Shown here: in pieces, positions 46,223 through 57,480 of the stretch
Layout: each line of letters starts with the position of its first letter
Position numbering within the stretch: position 1 is the first letter of the stretch
Assembly: GCA_037447655.1 (NCBI GenBank)
Contig: JBBHKE010000573.1
Coordinates: forward strand, 165,001-227,000
Origin: Zygnema cylindricum
Lineage: Eukaryota; Streptophyta; Zygnematophyceae; Zygnematales; Zygnemataceae
Length of the DNA: 62,000 nt
Reading direction: 5' to 3'
The notes under the pieces: model-generated
Databases searched by the model: none
What the model saw: the letters and a program-made list of their open reading frames with translations, nothing else
What the model was told of the DNA's origin: nothing
Made by a program: the position numbers and the translations under genes

Positions 46223-47313
46223 TGTTGAAATTTATGTATTTTCTAGGTTTGTATTGGAAAAACAAATAGTGTTGAAAAGAGGTGACAAATAGTTCACTTC
46301 TATATTTTAGTTTGAATGTAAAGAGAGAGAAAGAGAGGACCAAAGGCACGCCATGGTTGCCGCATCATTTAGAAGGAGGCAGAATGAATTAGAAAGTATT
46401 TTACTAGTTTTAGCAAAATACTGCCTCTGGCCGGATTTGAACCGGGGTCTGTAGGCTTAAAAATACACCAACGTCTTATCCATTGTGTCACTAACGATAC
46501 TCGTGGAATGTTTCACGCATATTTCCCTATTAATTCAAAGGACTAATTCGCAGCAGACTAACGAAAACGCGCATTAATCAATTCATGCATGGAAGCGAAT
46601 CGAAGCCCTATAAATACAACTGATCGGACGGCCACCATTACAGCCGCCACCCGCAATAAGATTTCGGCGGCCTTTGGGGATAGCGTCACGCGGTGCCACG
46701 TGGCGCCACATTATTTGACACCGGAAAAGATGGGAGGAGGAACCATGGCTCCTGATTTGGCACATGTCACCTTGTAGACCCTGTCGTACAATGGCCGTAC
46801 AATAAGTACATCGCCCATCGTACCTTCTTGTACTACATAGTGTTCCTATTGGACTAGGGTTTAGTAGTAGGTAGTCATGAGTAGGCAGACTAAGACTTAG
46901 TGATATTTCGGTACCTCTCTCTAAGAGAGCTTGTAACTATAAAGGTCATCTTTGACCAGCCATAACTTAATGCTCGGGTGAGCAAATTCAATGATTCTTT
47001 TTGCTACAGACTCAAGGGAGACTACGCTACACAACGGTGTAGTCAATCAGAGGTTTGTGCGTGTCAGGGTGGCACTTATTCAGTGGGAAAGTCAAAGTGG
47101 GGAATACTGTCCAAAACACATATTTAAGCTTTGCATTCTGTGGTGGAACAGAGCACAAACGAGGTCTTATCTTCACACGGGTGAAGTTGTATTGGGGTTT
47201 TGATTATCAAAGGATCATTAATTTGGGTTTATATCAACTTGGAGTCGGCACAATCTAGATTAATTTTTTTTGGATCTGCGAATTCTATGGGCAATGGAGC
47301 CCATAGAACTTCA
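46223..47313 (+). repeat. 3' LTR of A2
   Basis: 1091 bp, starts TGTTGAAATTTATG after the purine-rich AATAATGGGAG and ends CCATAGAACTTCA. It lacks the MITE seen in the 5' copy. The antisense tRNA-like block is at about 46429-46497 with B box GGTTCAAATCC on the minus strand (46433-46443). Confidence 0.9.
46429..46497 (-). other. tRNA-like segment antisense in A2 3' LTR
   Basis: Partner of 42665-42738. The B box is unchanged; the A-box region reads TGACACAATGGATAAGACG. The middle differs by a small insertion (ttaaaaataca), in the region corresponding to the anticodon arm. Confidence 0.5.
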
Positions 47314-47318
47314 GCAGA

Positions 47319-47842
47319 AATCTAACATCTTCCCCCTTTTGTATACATACTCCTTAACTTTGTGATCTGCCAATTGTTGTTGCTGAATTGTACCACTTTG
47401 GTACATCTTTATGAGAGCCATCCAAAGATCCGATTCCCTTTCTAACTGCAAATGAGGACATGCAAGCCCTTGAGTAAGATGACGGAGGATGAAGTGCTTT
47501 GTCGCCATATTGTTGAAGTCCCAGGTATCAGTATCATTCTCCTCGTTCCTCGGAATAGGTGACATGAATGTTGAACCTGTTGCTATTGGTGAGGTCGTCT
47601 CATTCTCTTTTGCTTTGTCCACCACCTCTCCTTCCTTTTGTCTCCTCTGTTGAAGATGGATCTGGTTTCCTTGTGAATCTGCATCCTCCAAACCTTGGAG
47701 GGACTCTAAGACTTGATGGACGCCCCACTCGTCCACACACTATCCCCCAAAACCTTTTCTTGCATAGAGCTCCTATCATCCTACTTTCCCAGTATATGAA
47801 GCCAATTCCATTTAAGATGGGTACCCTAAAGGGTGGGCCCAT
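47319..47842 (-). pseudogene. F gag, N-terminal part
   Basis: Begins at the ATG inside the PBS (47842; MGPPFRVPILNGIGFIYWES), then frame-shifts and continues as WDFNNMATKHFILRHL, SDLWMALIKMYQSG and TIQQQQLADHKVKEYVYK up to the A2 insertion. These are conserved copia Gag (UBN2-type) motifs shared with C (KYKSGSLQQQQLAENKI). Confidence 0.88.
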
Positions 47843-47846
47843 AACC
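47832..47846 (-). other. F primer-binding site, half-tRNA-iMet type
   Basis: On the minus strand GGTTATGGGCCCACC follows the LTR end (AGTTTTA). Identical 15 bases to the A2 site, in an element of opposite orientation. Confidence 0.8.
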
Positions 47847-48210
47847 TAAAACTCTGAGACCTCCATATGTCTTCAAAGTGGACAGCTTCCAAAAAGCCTC
47901 TAGGATAACCCTGACCCCTTTTTGTTTCAGCAATTATTCCTGCCACCCTGGCAAACAAAAACTCTGACAAACTTCACCTTTGTGAAGGGAAGACTCCCTT
48001 GAGTCGATAGCAAAATGAATCTCTGAATTTTCTCCCCTGAGCAATAAGTTATGGATGGTCAAAGTTGACCTTTTGTACAGAAGCTCTCTGGGAGAGAGGG
48101 TCTAATCTACCAATTTTTTCTAAGTCCTATCTCTCTCACAAACTTTATCTACTGATGTACGGACCAATCATATTACTCCTCCGTACACAAAAGTACAGCT
48201 GCCGCTGTAC
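47847..48210 (-). repeat. F 5' LTR, inner part
   Basis: Matches 33952-34315 of the 3' LTR. Interrupted at 48210 by element C; the first copy of C's target duplication (TGTAC, 48206-48210) is its last five bases. Confidence 0.9.
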
Positions 48211-49098
48211 TGTTGAAAAGAGGTTATTAATAGTTCACCTCCCTATTTCACTTTTGCTTTAAAGAAAGATGGTGAGGATCAAAGGCGCGCCATGGCTGTC
48301 GCAATATTTAGAAAGTGGCATTTTTTGAAGTAAAGGGTATTTTGCTAAAATAATGTCTAAGTCTACATATGAACCTGCGACCTCTAGATTCTATATAGCC
48401 TAACGGGTTAACCATTAAGGCGTTACGAAACGATACATGTAGCGGGTTTCATAAACATATAAACATTAACCAACACCTAATTAACAGCAGACTAACCTAA
48501 AGGAGCAATTTCTGAATGTACGCGAATTTGAACCGTGTAAAATATGTTTTGATCGGACGCCCGGCATTATAGCCGCCAAGCGAAGTGAGCTTTTTGCTGC
48601 TTACGGACATATCGTCACGCGGTGCCACGTGGCACCACATTATTTGATACCGGAGAAGATGAGAGGAGGAACCATGGCTTCTGATTTGACAGGTGTCACC
48701 TTGTAGACCTTGTCGTACAATGGTTGTACAATAAGTACATTGTCCATTGTACCTTCCTGTACTATATAGTGTTCCTATTGGACTAGGGTTTAGTAGTAGG
48801 TAGTCGTGAGTAGGCAGACCAAGACTTAGTAAAATTTAGGTACCTCTCTCTCTAAGAGAGCTTGTAACTATAAAGGTAATCTTTGACCAGCCATAACTTA
48901 GTGCTCAAGTGAGCAAATTCAATGATTCTTTTTGCGTTTGATTAAGGGGAGTCTTGTCCTCACAAGGAAGAAAGTGGTCAGAATATTTGTGTGCCTGGGC
49001 GGCGCTTATTCAGCGGGAAAGTAGAACGGGAAAATATTATCCTAGAGGCTTTACATAGGCTGCTCATTTTGTGGGTCAATGGAGACCACACATTTTCA
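48211..49098 (+). repeat. 5' LTR of C
   Basis: 888 bp, TGTTGAAAAGAGG ... CACACATTTTCA. Contains the antisense tRNA-like block (about 48358-48428, B box decayed to GGTTCATATG). Confidence 0.92.
48358..48428 (-). other. tRNA-like segment antisense in C 5' LTR
   Basis: The minus strand reads CGCCTTAATGGTTAACCC (D-arm-like) and ends GGTCGCAGGTTCATATG. The other LTR's copy (53631-53698) is better preserved. Confidence 0.4.
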
Positions 49099-49113
49099 AG
49101 TTATGGGCCCACC
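49099..49113 (+). other. C primer-binding site, half-tRNA-iMet type
   Basis: AGTTATGGGCCCACC: 14 of 15 bases match the anticodon arm complement. The gag ATG is at 49103. Confidence 0.78.
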
Positions 49114-52100
49114 CTCTAGGGTGCCCATATTTGATGGATCAGACTTTTTTTATTGGGAAATGATGATGGAGGGAGAACTATTTGAGAAGCATCTATTGGG
49201 CATAGTGTTTGGACAAATTTAATGCCCACCTCCACCAGGGTTTGGAGGGACACGATTTTCTAGCACCTTCGCCTCTACAGTTGGTAGAACAGCTGCCACC
49301 ATCACTGAGGATGAAGATGAGGAAGGAGAGGAGATTGTCATGGAAGGAGAAAAGGGAGGAGTTGCAACTCAAGTGACACCATTGCCGAAGGCGATACCGG
49401 CAGCAGCACCACCAAAAACGGCGACAAGGGTTCAGACCGAAAGATCAGAGTATGAAAAGTGGAACTACAAAGAACAAGGTTGCTAAGCTTTTAATTCTTA
49501 AAAGTGCAGCAAAGGGCATTGCCATTCCCCTTATGCATGTCAAATCTTCATCTCAGATTTGGATATCACTAGTTAACAAATATAAGAGTGGATCATTGCA
49601 GCAACAACAGTTGGCCGAAAATAAGATTGCAGCTTATACTTATAAAGGAGGAAGTATGAATAATTATTGCAATGATTTAGGAGCATTATTTGGAGAGTGA
49701 GAGAGTGCAAGTTCCGAGAGACAAAGAGTGAACACATTAATGATGAAACTACTTGAAGAGTATGAGAATATCATTAACCGATTGCAAGACATACGAGATA
49801 GTAATTGGAATTGGGATGACACAGTGGGAATGATTTTAGTGAAAGAAAGCACCATAGAGCTAAGGAGAGGGAGTCCAAGTGTTACAGCATTGTCTGCAGG
49901 AGCTGATTGGCGAAAGCGTGATGAGGAGAGAGGGAAAGAGCCCTATCGAAACTTTGGTGGAAGAGGACAAGGAGGTGGCAGATTTGATAGACAGGGGAGA
50001 GGAACTTCTCAGGGAGGATTATGTCACTTCTGCAAGAAACCGGGACACTATATGGCAGATTGTATCAAACTTGCAGATCTTCGACTGAAAGATGGTCAAG
50101 GAACCTCAAGGGATGGAGGAAAGAAAAAGGCTTTCCTGACTCAACTTCATGATGAGGAAGTGGAAGAAAAAACTGAACCAGAAGAGGAGCTTGAGGAGCT
50201 TCTTCTTAATCCGAAAAACATTGAAAAGCATGTCGACATTCCACGGAGACAAAAGTGTGCTTTCGGAGGTAAGAGGGATCCACCCGAGGATGGGTGGATT
50301 ACAGACTCAGGGGCTTCAATGCATATGTGCAAAGATAAGCGGTGGTTCACTAAACTAAGAAAGATCCCAACAGTTGAGATAAAGTACGGAGATGGTAGGG
50401 TAGAAACCATAAGTCTTGTTGGAACTGTTGACTTGAAGGTTTTAGATGATGGAAAGGCCTCAATTGTAACACTCTTAGAAGTTATTTACATTCCACAGCT
50501 TAGCAAGAACCTAGTCTCAACAATTGTCCTAAATGAAAAGGAGTTTGAAACAGGAACTAGGAAATGAATCTTTACAACAAGCTTTGATAATGAGGTTTAT
50601 TTCATAGCTAAGAAGGGCAGTCAAGGAATGTTCAGAATTTTTCTTTGCAATGAAAAGAGTATTCTCTACTCGTGTGCAAGTGAGATGATGCTTTGGCATA
50701 AAAGGTTGGGGCATGTGCATCTAGATAGATTAAAGAAAATGAAAAAAAAGGGAATAGTGGAGGGTATTACTTTTGAGGATGATGAGACCTTTGATGATTT
50801 TAGTGGATGTGCCCAAGGGAAGATTCATAGAATTCCATTTCCAAAGGCAACCACATTTAGGAGAGAGAAAGTATTAGATCTAGTTCACACTGATGTTTGG
50901 GGACCTGCTAGGTATGCCTCACATGGGGGGAAGAGATGGATGTTAACCATCACATATGATTGGTCTAGATACATGAAGGTATACTTTCTCAGACATAAGT
51001 TAGAGGTATTAAGATGTTTTAAAGAGTATAAAGTATGGAGTGAAAAACTACATGAAACCTCAATAAAAGAGATAAGAAGTGATAATGGGAAAGAATACAC
51101 CTCAAGGGAATTTGAAGAATATCTTAAAGAAGAAGGAATTCATCATGAGAAAACTGTTCCCTATAATCCGGAACAAATTGGAGTAGCAGAAAGAGTGAAT
51201 AGAACTTTAGGAGATATGTCCAGAAGTATGTTAACTGATAAAAGGATAGGGTTGCAGTTTTGGGTGGAGTCTATGAACTATGCTAATTTCATCAAAAATA
51301 GAGTCCTAACTTCAGCAAATAAGGAGGAAACTCCGTATATGAGGTGGACAGGAAGAAAGCCTGATTTGTCTAGTTTGAGAGTGTTCGGAAGTCAAGTCTA
51401 CAGTTTGGATTTCGATAAGTCTAAATGGAAGTTAGAGGGGAGAGGGAAGCTAGGATATCTTGTAGGATATGATGATAGCACAAAAGGATATTGAGTGTAT
51501 GACTTGAAAAAGATATATAATTTTAGTAAAACACATAGTGGTGATGAATGAAGAGAAGTCCATTGATCCATTCAAATATAATAAGGAAGTCAAAATCAGA
51601 TTTGAAACGGATCAGTTTTCTGACTTTGATTTTGAAAATGAAGAGAAGGAAGAGGGAGAAAAAGAAAAAATTGCAGATCTACCAAAGGAGAAGGAGGAAA
51701 GGACAACATCCGAGGCAACGCCACATACGAAGTGGAAACCGATGAGGAACTTGATGAGACACCGAAATTGGAAGATAGGGGAGCTGAAAATCTCCCAAAA
51801 CGAAACCCAAGGATGCCTTCCATACCGGCGTCCGATTTTGAAGGGGGAAGAAGAAGTAGTAAACGACTTCAAGAAAGACAAGTAAATAACCAACTCACAA
51901 AGATGTCTCACCCAGATGAACCTCAAACATACTTAGAGGCCATAAACACTCCAGAAAGTAGCCGGTGGATCACAACTATAAATGAAGAAATGGCCTCTAT
52001 CATGGAAGCCAATACATGGGAGTTGGTAGATTGTCCACCGGACCGAAAACCGATCGGATGTAAGTGGGTGTTTAAACTTAAATTAAACCCGGATAATACC

Positions 52101-53476
52101 ATTGAGAGGTACAAAGCTAGGTTAGTTGCAAAAGGTTATACACAGAAAGAGGGGATAGACTACGAAGAAACCTTTGCACCTGTAGTCAGATTTTTCCTTC
52201 TGTTAGAATCCTTTTAAGTATAACCACAGCGGAGGATATGGAAATCCACCAGATGGATATTAAAACTGCCTTTTTGCACGGAGAGTTGGAAGAAGAAATT
52301 TACATGAGGCAACCGGAAGGATTCGTTGAAAGTGGGGAAGAAAATAAAGTTTGCAAACTGATTAAATCACTCTATGGGCTTAAAGAAGCCCCGCGACAGT
52401 GGAATATAAAGCTCGACGAATTTCTGACCAGTTTATTTGAGGATGAGAATAGAGTGATATTTATTGCTATTTATGTGGATGATTTGTTGGTCTTAAGCAA
52501 GTCCTTAGATAAAATTAACAAACTAAAACGGGATCTTGGAAGCAGTTTTGATATGAAAGATCTTGGCGAAGCAAAGTACATTTTGGGAATTCAGATGGAG
52601 AGAGATAGAGGGAATAGAATTATAAGACTCACTCAAAAAGAAACAATCGGTAATATGCTAAAAAAAATTCAGATGGAAAAAGCAAACGGATGTACTACTC
52701 CTATGGATTTGAAAAAAGTGTTTGACGGAAGTGAAGAGAGAGGAATATTTATCATTAATGATGAGATGGATGAGATAGAAAGAAAATTTATGGAAAATAT
52801 TCCTTATCGGCAGATTGTAGGCAGTTTAATTTATTTTATAAATTGTACCCGTCTGGATATAGCTGCAGCTGTAGGTGTCCTTAGTAGAAATCTAAATGAA
52901 CCAAGAAAGAGACTCTGGGAGGCTGCCAAAAGGGTGATGAGGTATCTGGTGTGGAAAAGGGAATTATGGTTGCATTTGGGAGGGGAGCATACTGACATCA
53001 CCACTTGGAGTGATGCCAATTAGGGAGATGTGCCTTTAAGGAGGTGTACGACTGGATATGTGTTGCAAATTGGATCCGGTGCATGTTGTTGGAGTAGCAA
53101 GCAACAAAAAGTAGTTGCTCAGTCCACTATGGAGGCTGAATACATTGCTTCCTGTGCTGCCACCAAAGAATTAATGTGGGTGAAATCTCTTCTTGGAGAA
53201 CTTGGGTTCATGAAGTCTGGAACTCAAAATGTTTTTTGTGATAATCAAACTGCTATCTCTATTACAGCTAATCCGAAACATCACTTCAAAGCAAAGCATA
53301 TGGATATTAGACTAAGCTTTGTCAGAGAGAAGGTAGAAAATAAAATTATTAAACTGGTTCATAAAACTGATAGAGAAATGATTGCTGACATGATGACAAA
53401 ACCAGTGCTTTCCCCTAAGTTGATTTATTGCAGAGAAAACTGTGGATTAAAATTGAAAAGTGACAAGGAATTAAGG
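49103..53476 (+). pseudogene. Copia gag-pol of C, a few stops
   Basis: Gag from the PBS ATG (MGPPSRVPIFDGSDFFYWE), stop near 49219, resuming 49452-49700 and 49728 onward. Zinc knuckle CHFCKKPGHYMADC (about 50024); protease DSGASMHMC (about 50305); GAG-pre-integrase LWHKRLGHVHLDRL (about 50690); integrase with HTDVWGP, SDNGKEYTS and NPEQIGVAERVNR (50880-51200); RT (51900-52660) with [32 protein letters not shown] and IYVDDLLVLSKS; RNase H (53000-53480) with TTWSDAN then a stop, TMEAEYIASCAA and FCDNQTAISI. Breaks seen near 49219, 49697, 50565, 51493, 52216 and 53022. No longer autonomous, but clearly younger than F. Confidence 0.93.
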
Positions 53477-53630
53477 GGAGTGTTGAAAAAAGGTAATTAA
53501 TAGTTTAATTCCCTATTTTACTTTTGCTTTGAAGAAAGAGAGTGAGGATCAAAGGCGCGCCATGGCTGCCGCAATATTTAGAAAGTGGCAGTTTTTGAAG
53601 TAAAGGTTATTTTGCTAAAATGATGCCTAA

Positions 53631-53698
53631 GTCTAGATTTGAACCTGCGATCTCTAGATTCTTTATAGACTAACGCCTTAACCATTAAGGCTTTACGA
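53631..53698 (-). other. tRNA-like segment antisense in C 3' LTR
   Basis: The minus strand has GCCTTAATGGTTAAGGC, a perfect D-arm hairpin (GCCT/AGGC) matching the A box, and GCAGGTTCAAATCTAG as T-arm/B box, about 35 bases apart. The region between is longer than a class I anticodon arm allows, so either class II or decayed. Confidence 0.55.
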
Positions 53699-54126
53699 CA
53701 CGATACACGTGACGGGTTTCATAAATATATAAACATTAACGCAACAGCTAATTAACAGCAGACTAACCAAAAGGAGCAATTCCTACATGTACGCGAATTT
53801 GAACCGTGTAAAATATGTTTTGATCGGACGACCGACATTATAGCCGCCACGCGAAGTGAGATTTTTGCGGCATACGAAGATATCGTCACGCGGTGCCACG
53901 TGGCGCCACATTATTTGATACCGGAGAAGATGAGAGGAGGAACCATGGCTTCCGATTTGACAGGTGTCACCTTGTAGACCTTGTCGTACAATGGTTGTAC
54001 AATAAGTACATCGTCCATTGTACCTTCTTGTATTATATAGTGTTCCTATTGGACTAGGGTTTAGTAGTAGGTAGTCGTGTGTAGGCAGACCAAGACTTAG
54101 TAAAATTTGGGTACCTTTCTCTCTAA

Positions 54127-54767
54127 GGGTATGGTTACATCAGGCGAAAAGTGAGGTTTAATACAAAATTTTGTACTTGCCCATACCATGCTGTACTATA
54201 TTTTCGTGAGTTTCTTGAAAACAACATTACAGAAAATAAGATTGCGATTCTCCAAGTATCCAGGAGAAGACATCGACCTTCTGATTATATTTTGGTCTTC
54301 ACCTGCGAAGCAATCGCTATATACGCGAGGTGGGTTCACCAATACAAAACCTGTTAAATCGCTACACCTGAACGTCAGACACGTGCGCCGATGAAATAAG
54401 AAAATTTTCACACGTCCCCAAAGTCACGTGTCTTCGAACAAGGTGACCGTAAAATTTTTGCCGAAAAGAAATACGATTTTTTCATGAAAGTCAGCAGCGT
54501 GAAGGTGATCTCTAAGGTACATTGACGCGGTAAACTTGTGAAGTACACGTACGTAATACGCAAGTACGGATTTTTATATGAAAATGGTCGGTTTCCAAAT
54601 TTTTGACGATTTTATAGATTTGATCGTCGACCTACGTGGAATCACTCAAATCAAAACACGTATGTAAAAACTTGTTTACAGATGATACGCGATGTAACCG
54701 AGGCCTCTGTAATACATAAATTTTGTTGTCCGTACTATTACAGAGACCTCCTGATGTAACCATACCC
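54127..54767. mobile_element. Tourist-like MITE in C 3' LTR
   Basis: Perfect 18-base terminal repeats GGGTATGGTTACATCAGG, target duplication TAA (54124-54126 and 54768-54770). The 5' LTR of C reads 'ctctctctaagagagc' uninterrupted. 641 bp, non-coding. Its right half recurs inside the hAT MITE at 14788-15565. Confidence 0.95.
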
Positions 54768-55017
54768 TAAGAGAGCTTGTTACTATAAAGGTCATCTTTG
54801 ACTAGCCATAACTTACTGCTCAAGTGAGCAAATTTAGTGATTCTTTTTGCGTTTGACTAAGGGAGTCTTGTCCTCACAGGGGTGGGAGTGGTCAAAATAT
54901 TTTTGTGCTTGGGCGGCACTTATTCAGCGGGAAAGTAGAAGGGGAAAATATTATCCTAGAGGCTTTACATAGGCTGCTCATTCTGTGGGTCAATAGAGAC
55001 CACATAATTTCATGTAA

Positions 55018-55712
55018 TTTCTGTACGAATACTATATGACATGTCCTAAATGTCGACACGTGGTATATCCAGATTGGCTCCCTTAATCCCTGGGGATGCC
55101 AAATCCAATGTCTTTCTGCCATGTGTCATCCGATGTGGCGATGACCACAAACTGCCAAAATCCTCTTCCGCGATCTCGGCATTCATTACGGTCGTCCGAT
55201 TAAATGCATATTTAATCGTAGCCGTACTAAATACATGCGCGGTATTCGTTTCACTATCGAAACAAATGCGCGGTACTTGTTCCTTGTTCGTACCTTAATC
55301 CGTACTTTTACATAACTGGATCTTTGTATCGCGTACGGAGTTGTGGTTAAATGAATTATCCAACGTAATTATATTTAAATAATTATCAAACCCTAAACTA
55401 TGTATCGTTGGATTTAGACTTAACGGTTAGGGCTACCGGTTGTTGGCTATCTATCATTCCGTGGGTACCAAGATCAAAGCCTGGTTCTGACACCAATCCT
55501 TTTAGTAAATAAACCGGTAAATAAACTTATCTATTTCCCGTAAATCTTTGGATAGCCTAGGTAGCCATGGCTCTAGCTTCCACTCCAACTTCCCATTGAC
55601 TGCGACAAGTGTGGGAGTTGGAGGGAGAAGTTAGAGATAGACTGCCTCGGCTTCTTTCTGTATTTTAATTTAGACCTAGAAAATACTTAAAAAGGAACCA
55701 TTAATTTCTACA
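55018..55712 (-). repeat. F 5' LTR, outer part
   Basis: Matches 34316-35008 of the 3' LTR; starts TGTAGAAATTAATGG at 55712 (minus). Contains the tRNA-like block 55415-55495. Confidence 0.9.
55415..55495 (+). other. tRNA-like segment antisense in F 5' LTR
   Basis: Has TTAACGGTTAGGGC (A-box-like), T-arm CCAAG-ATCAAAG-CCTGG and TTCTGACACCA. Partner of 34711-34791; four of the five T-stem pairs are kept. Confidence 0.5.
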
Positions 55713-55737
55713 ACTTATCTACATTTTTCAAATCAGT

Positions 55738-57480
55738 TCAATACTCTTCATGCTTCATCTTTTTTGTCTTCGTTTTCGTCCGTTGAGGAATCGTCCACCC
55801 ACTCGCTTTGACTCTCTTCGCTAAGAGCGTTTCTATCCCATTCGTCCTTGTTTTTCTCGGTGTGTGACAAGCCAGTTTCCTCGTCAGCGCCTTTGAAACT
55901 CGGTGATCGACGAAGTTTAGGCCCCCTTCGTACTTTTTTGGGACGGCCGCGTTTGCTTTTGAATGTAATTTTCTCCAACTCCACATTGTCGTCATTGACT
56001 TCTTTTTCCTCCAATTTTTTCTCATGAATCTTTTGCAACTCTTCTGTCACTGATGTCTCCCTCGGAGGTTCTTTACTTGCACTACGAACTCTTTTTTTTC
56101 TCCTTGTGGAAATTTTATCCCTGTACCATGCCTTTTTCTCTTTTGCCTCTAATCGAGACCGCCAATCACACCCAACAAATGTCAATGTTAAACTTTTTTT
56201 ATGATGCATTGTTTGTGATATTATATGCATTTTCACGCAGTTGAGAAATACGATAGACGTACCTTTGCTTTCGTTGCGGGAGTGGGCATCCTAGTGTTTT
56301 TGGTTATCTCCAGCCCACGATATGGGAAATAATTTTCTTCGAAATTTATGAGAGAGATAAGCATTATTTTTTTCCAACTCTTAGGAGGGACAACCGCACA
56401 GATGCTATTAGAGAGGGTCGAAGAGTTATACTCCTCCTTTTACTTCGAGAAACGTTTTTTATCATCGAAGGTTAATATTTTGATGTAGTGGCCCAATCTT
56501 GCCGCCAATACTGTGATATCTTTGTCATCGTAGTTTACACTAGAACCCCTTACTCTCGAATTTCTCATTTTTTCTGCCAATGGTTCTCCAGAAGGAATAT
56601 CCGACATAAAGTACTCTGTCTCATCATTTCTTTTGTCCACAGGTAGCTCCAACAATTCCACATAGCCTGCTTGTAATGCCTCTAGAGATGGTGTTTTTAT
56701 ATTGCTCCTTCTTTATCTCGTGCATAAGTTCCTTTTTCTTTCCCGTAGCGACGCTCATACGGCCAATATTCGGCAATCGCTTCAACGTTGGTGTATTTTA
56801 TTTGGGGTGAAAGAAAAGGACGCTTAAAGTCTATGAATCGAAAAGAAGAAGGTGTGGCTCCTGCGGCGATGTTTTCATTTGGTTATACTTCAACATGTTT
56901 TTCAGCTGCCTTACCATTGAATTGTGCAAGCGCAACAGGTACCACAAGATTCACCTCTGTCCATAATTTTTATGCCGGGCAGAAAAAAGAGGCGAAGGTT
57001 GTGCCTTTATCTGTCTTACACGCCCTCACCTTCCCTTTCGTTCCTCCAACAAACACGTAATAATGGCATGAGTACCACACTATGGCCTGCGCAACTTTTT
57101 TGTTATTTTCTCTTAGATGATTTTCTATTTAGTCTAATTCTCCCCCAATGTACATGAAACCCGAAAGAGACCTCCCCAACACAACTTGCGCCGCTTTTAA
57201 CACCTTAAATGCCACGTGACTTTTCTCTATACTTAAGTCAGATATATCAACGTCTGTTGGGATTAAACCATTTTGTTGCATCTGCGACGCCACCTGGCTA
57301 ACCTGTTTTCTTAACTCTCTCGCCTCTGCTTCCATCCCAACTCTTGAACACAGGTGATAGACATCGTGCTTTCCCGCATCCAGGTGCATGGCTTCGATGA
57401 ATGCGTAGAAAAAACAGTCTCCGTCTCCCGGAGGTCTAATACATACGTCTTCCAAGCTACAACAACCAAACAACCATTTG
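55738..57480 (-). pseudogene. OTU-type cysteine protease frame, broken
   Basis: Read leftward from about 57480: PPGDGDCFFYAFIEAMHLD holds the OTU catalytic Asp/Cys block (family form DGDCLFRA). After a gap with shifts comes ALQAGYVELLELPVDK and YDDKDITVLAARLGHYIKIL (56661-56440), which fits the OTU region before the catalytic histidine (W.D..EL.ALA.....I.V). The last part (56236-55748) is a basic then acidic tail (KSKRGRPKKVRRGPKLRR, AT-hook-like GRP). OTU enzymes cleave ubiquitin chains; OTU frames also occur in some plant transposons. The catalytic histidine is not certain. The frame ends about 30 bp from the edge of element F. Confidence 0.7.

Larger units (their letters stand above)
42467..47313 (+). 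mobile_element. LTR element A2 inserted in F gag (non-autonomous)
   Basis: Perfect 5-bp target duplication GCAGA (42462-42466 and 47314-47318). The 5' LTR is 42467-44256 and the 3' LTR 46223-47313; without the 695-bp MITE and its TAA, the 5' LTR is 1092 bp against 1091. The interior is only about 2 kb: PBS, gag and a short fused frame. Protease, integrase and most of RT are gone, so it cannot move by itself. Confidence 0.93.
48211..55012 (+). mobile_element. Copia element C inserted in F 5' LTR
   Basis: Near full-length copia element, 6802 bp including a 641-bp MITE. Target duplication TGTAC (48206-48210) against TGTAA (55013-55017), one mismatch; the undisturbed F 3' LTR reads 'gatgtactttgtgtacg' at this point. 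LTRs are 48211-49098 and 53481-55012; after removing MITE and TAA both are exactly 888 bp. Interior carries gag and all pol domains, with a handful of stops. Confidence 0.95.
53481..55012 (+). repeat. 3' LTR of C (with MITE)
   Basis: Starts after the purine tract AATTAAGGGGAG, ends CACATAATTTCA. Differs from the 5' LTR mainly by the MITE at 54127-54767. Confidence 0.92.
33952..55712 (-). mobile_element. Copia element F, split by three younger insertions
   Basis: Outer element of the nest, read leftward. Its 5' LTR is in two parts (55712-55018 and 48210-47847), the PBS is at 47846-47832, gag N-terminal part at 47842-47319 and 42466-42288, gag C-terminal part plus pol at 38645-35009, and the 3' LTR at 35008-33952. 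Removing elements C, A2 and E with one copy of each target duplication leaves about 6.45 kb. LTR lengths agree: 1059 (364 + 695) and 1057. The 5-bp flanks of F itself (GAAGC left, ACTTA right) do not match, so its own target duplication is not evident. Confidence 0.88.
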
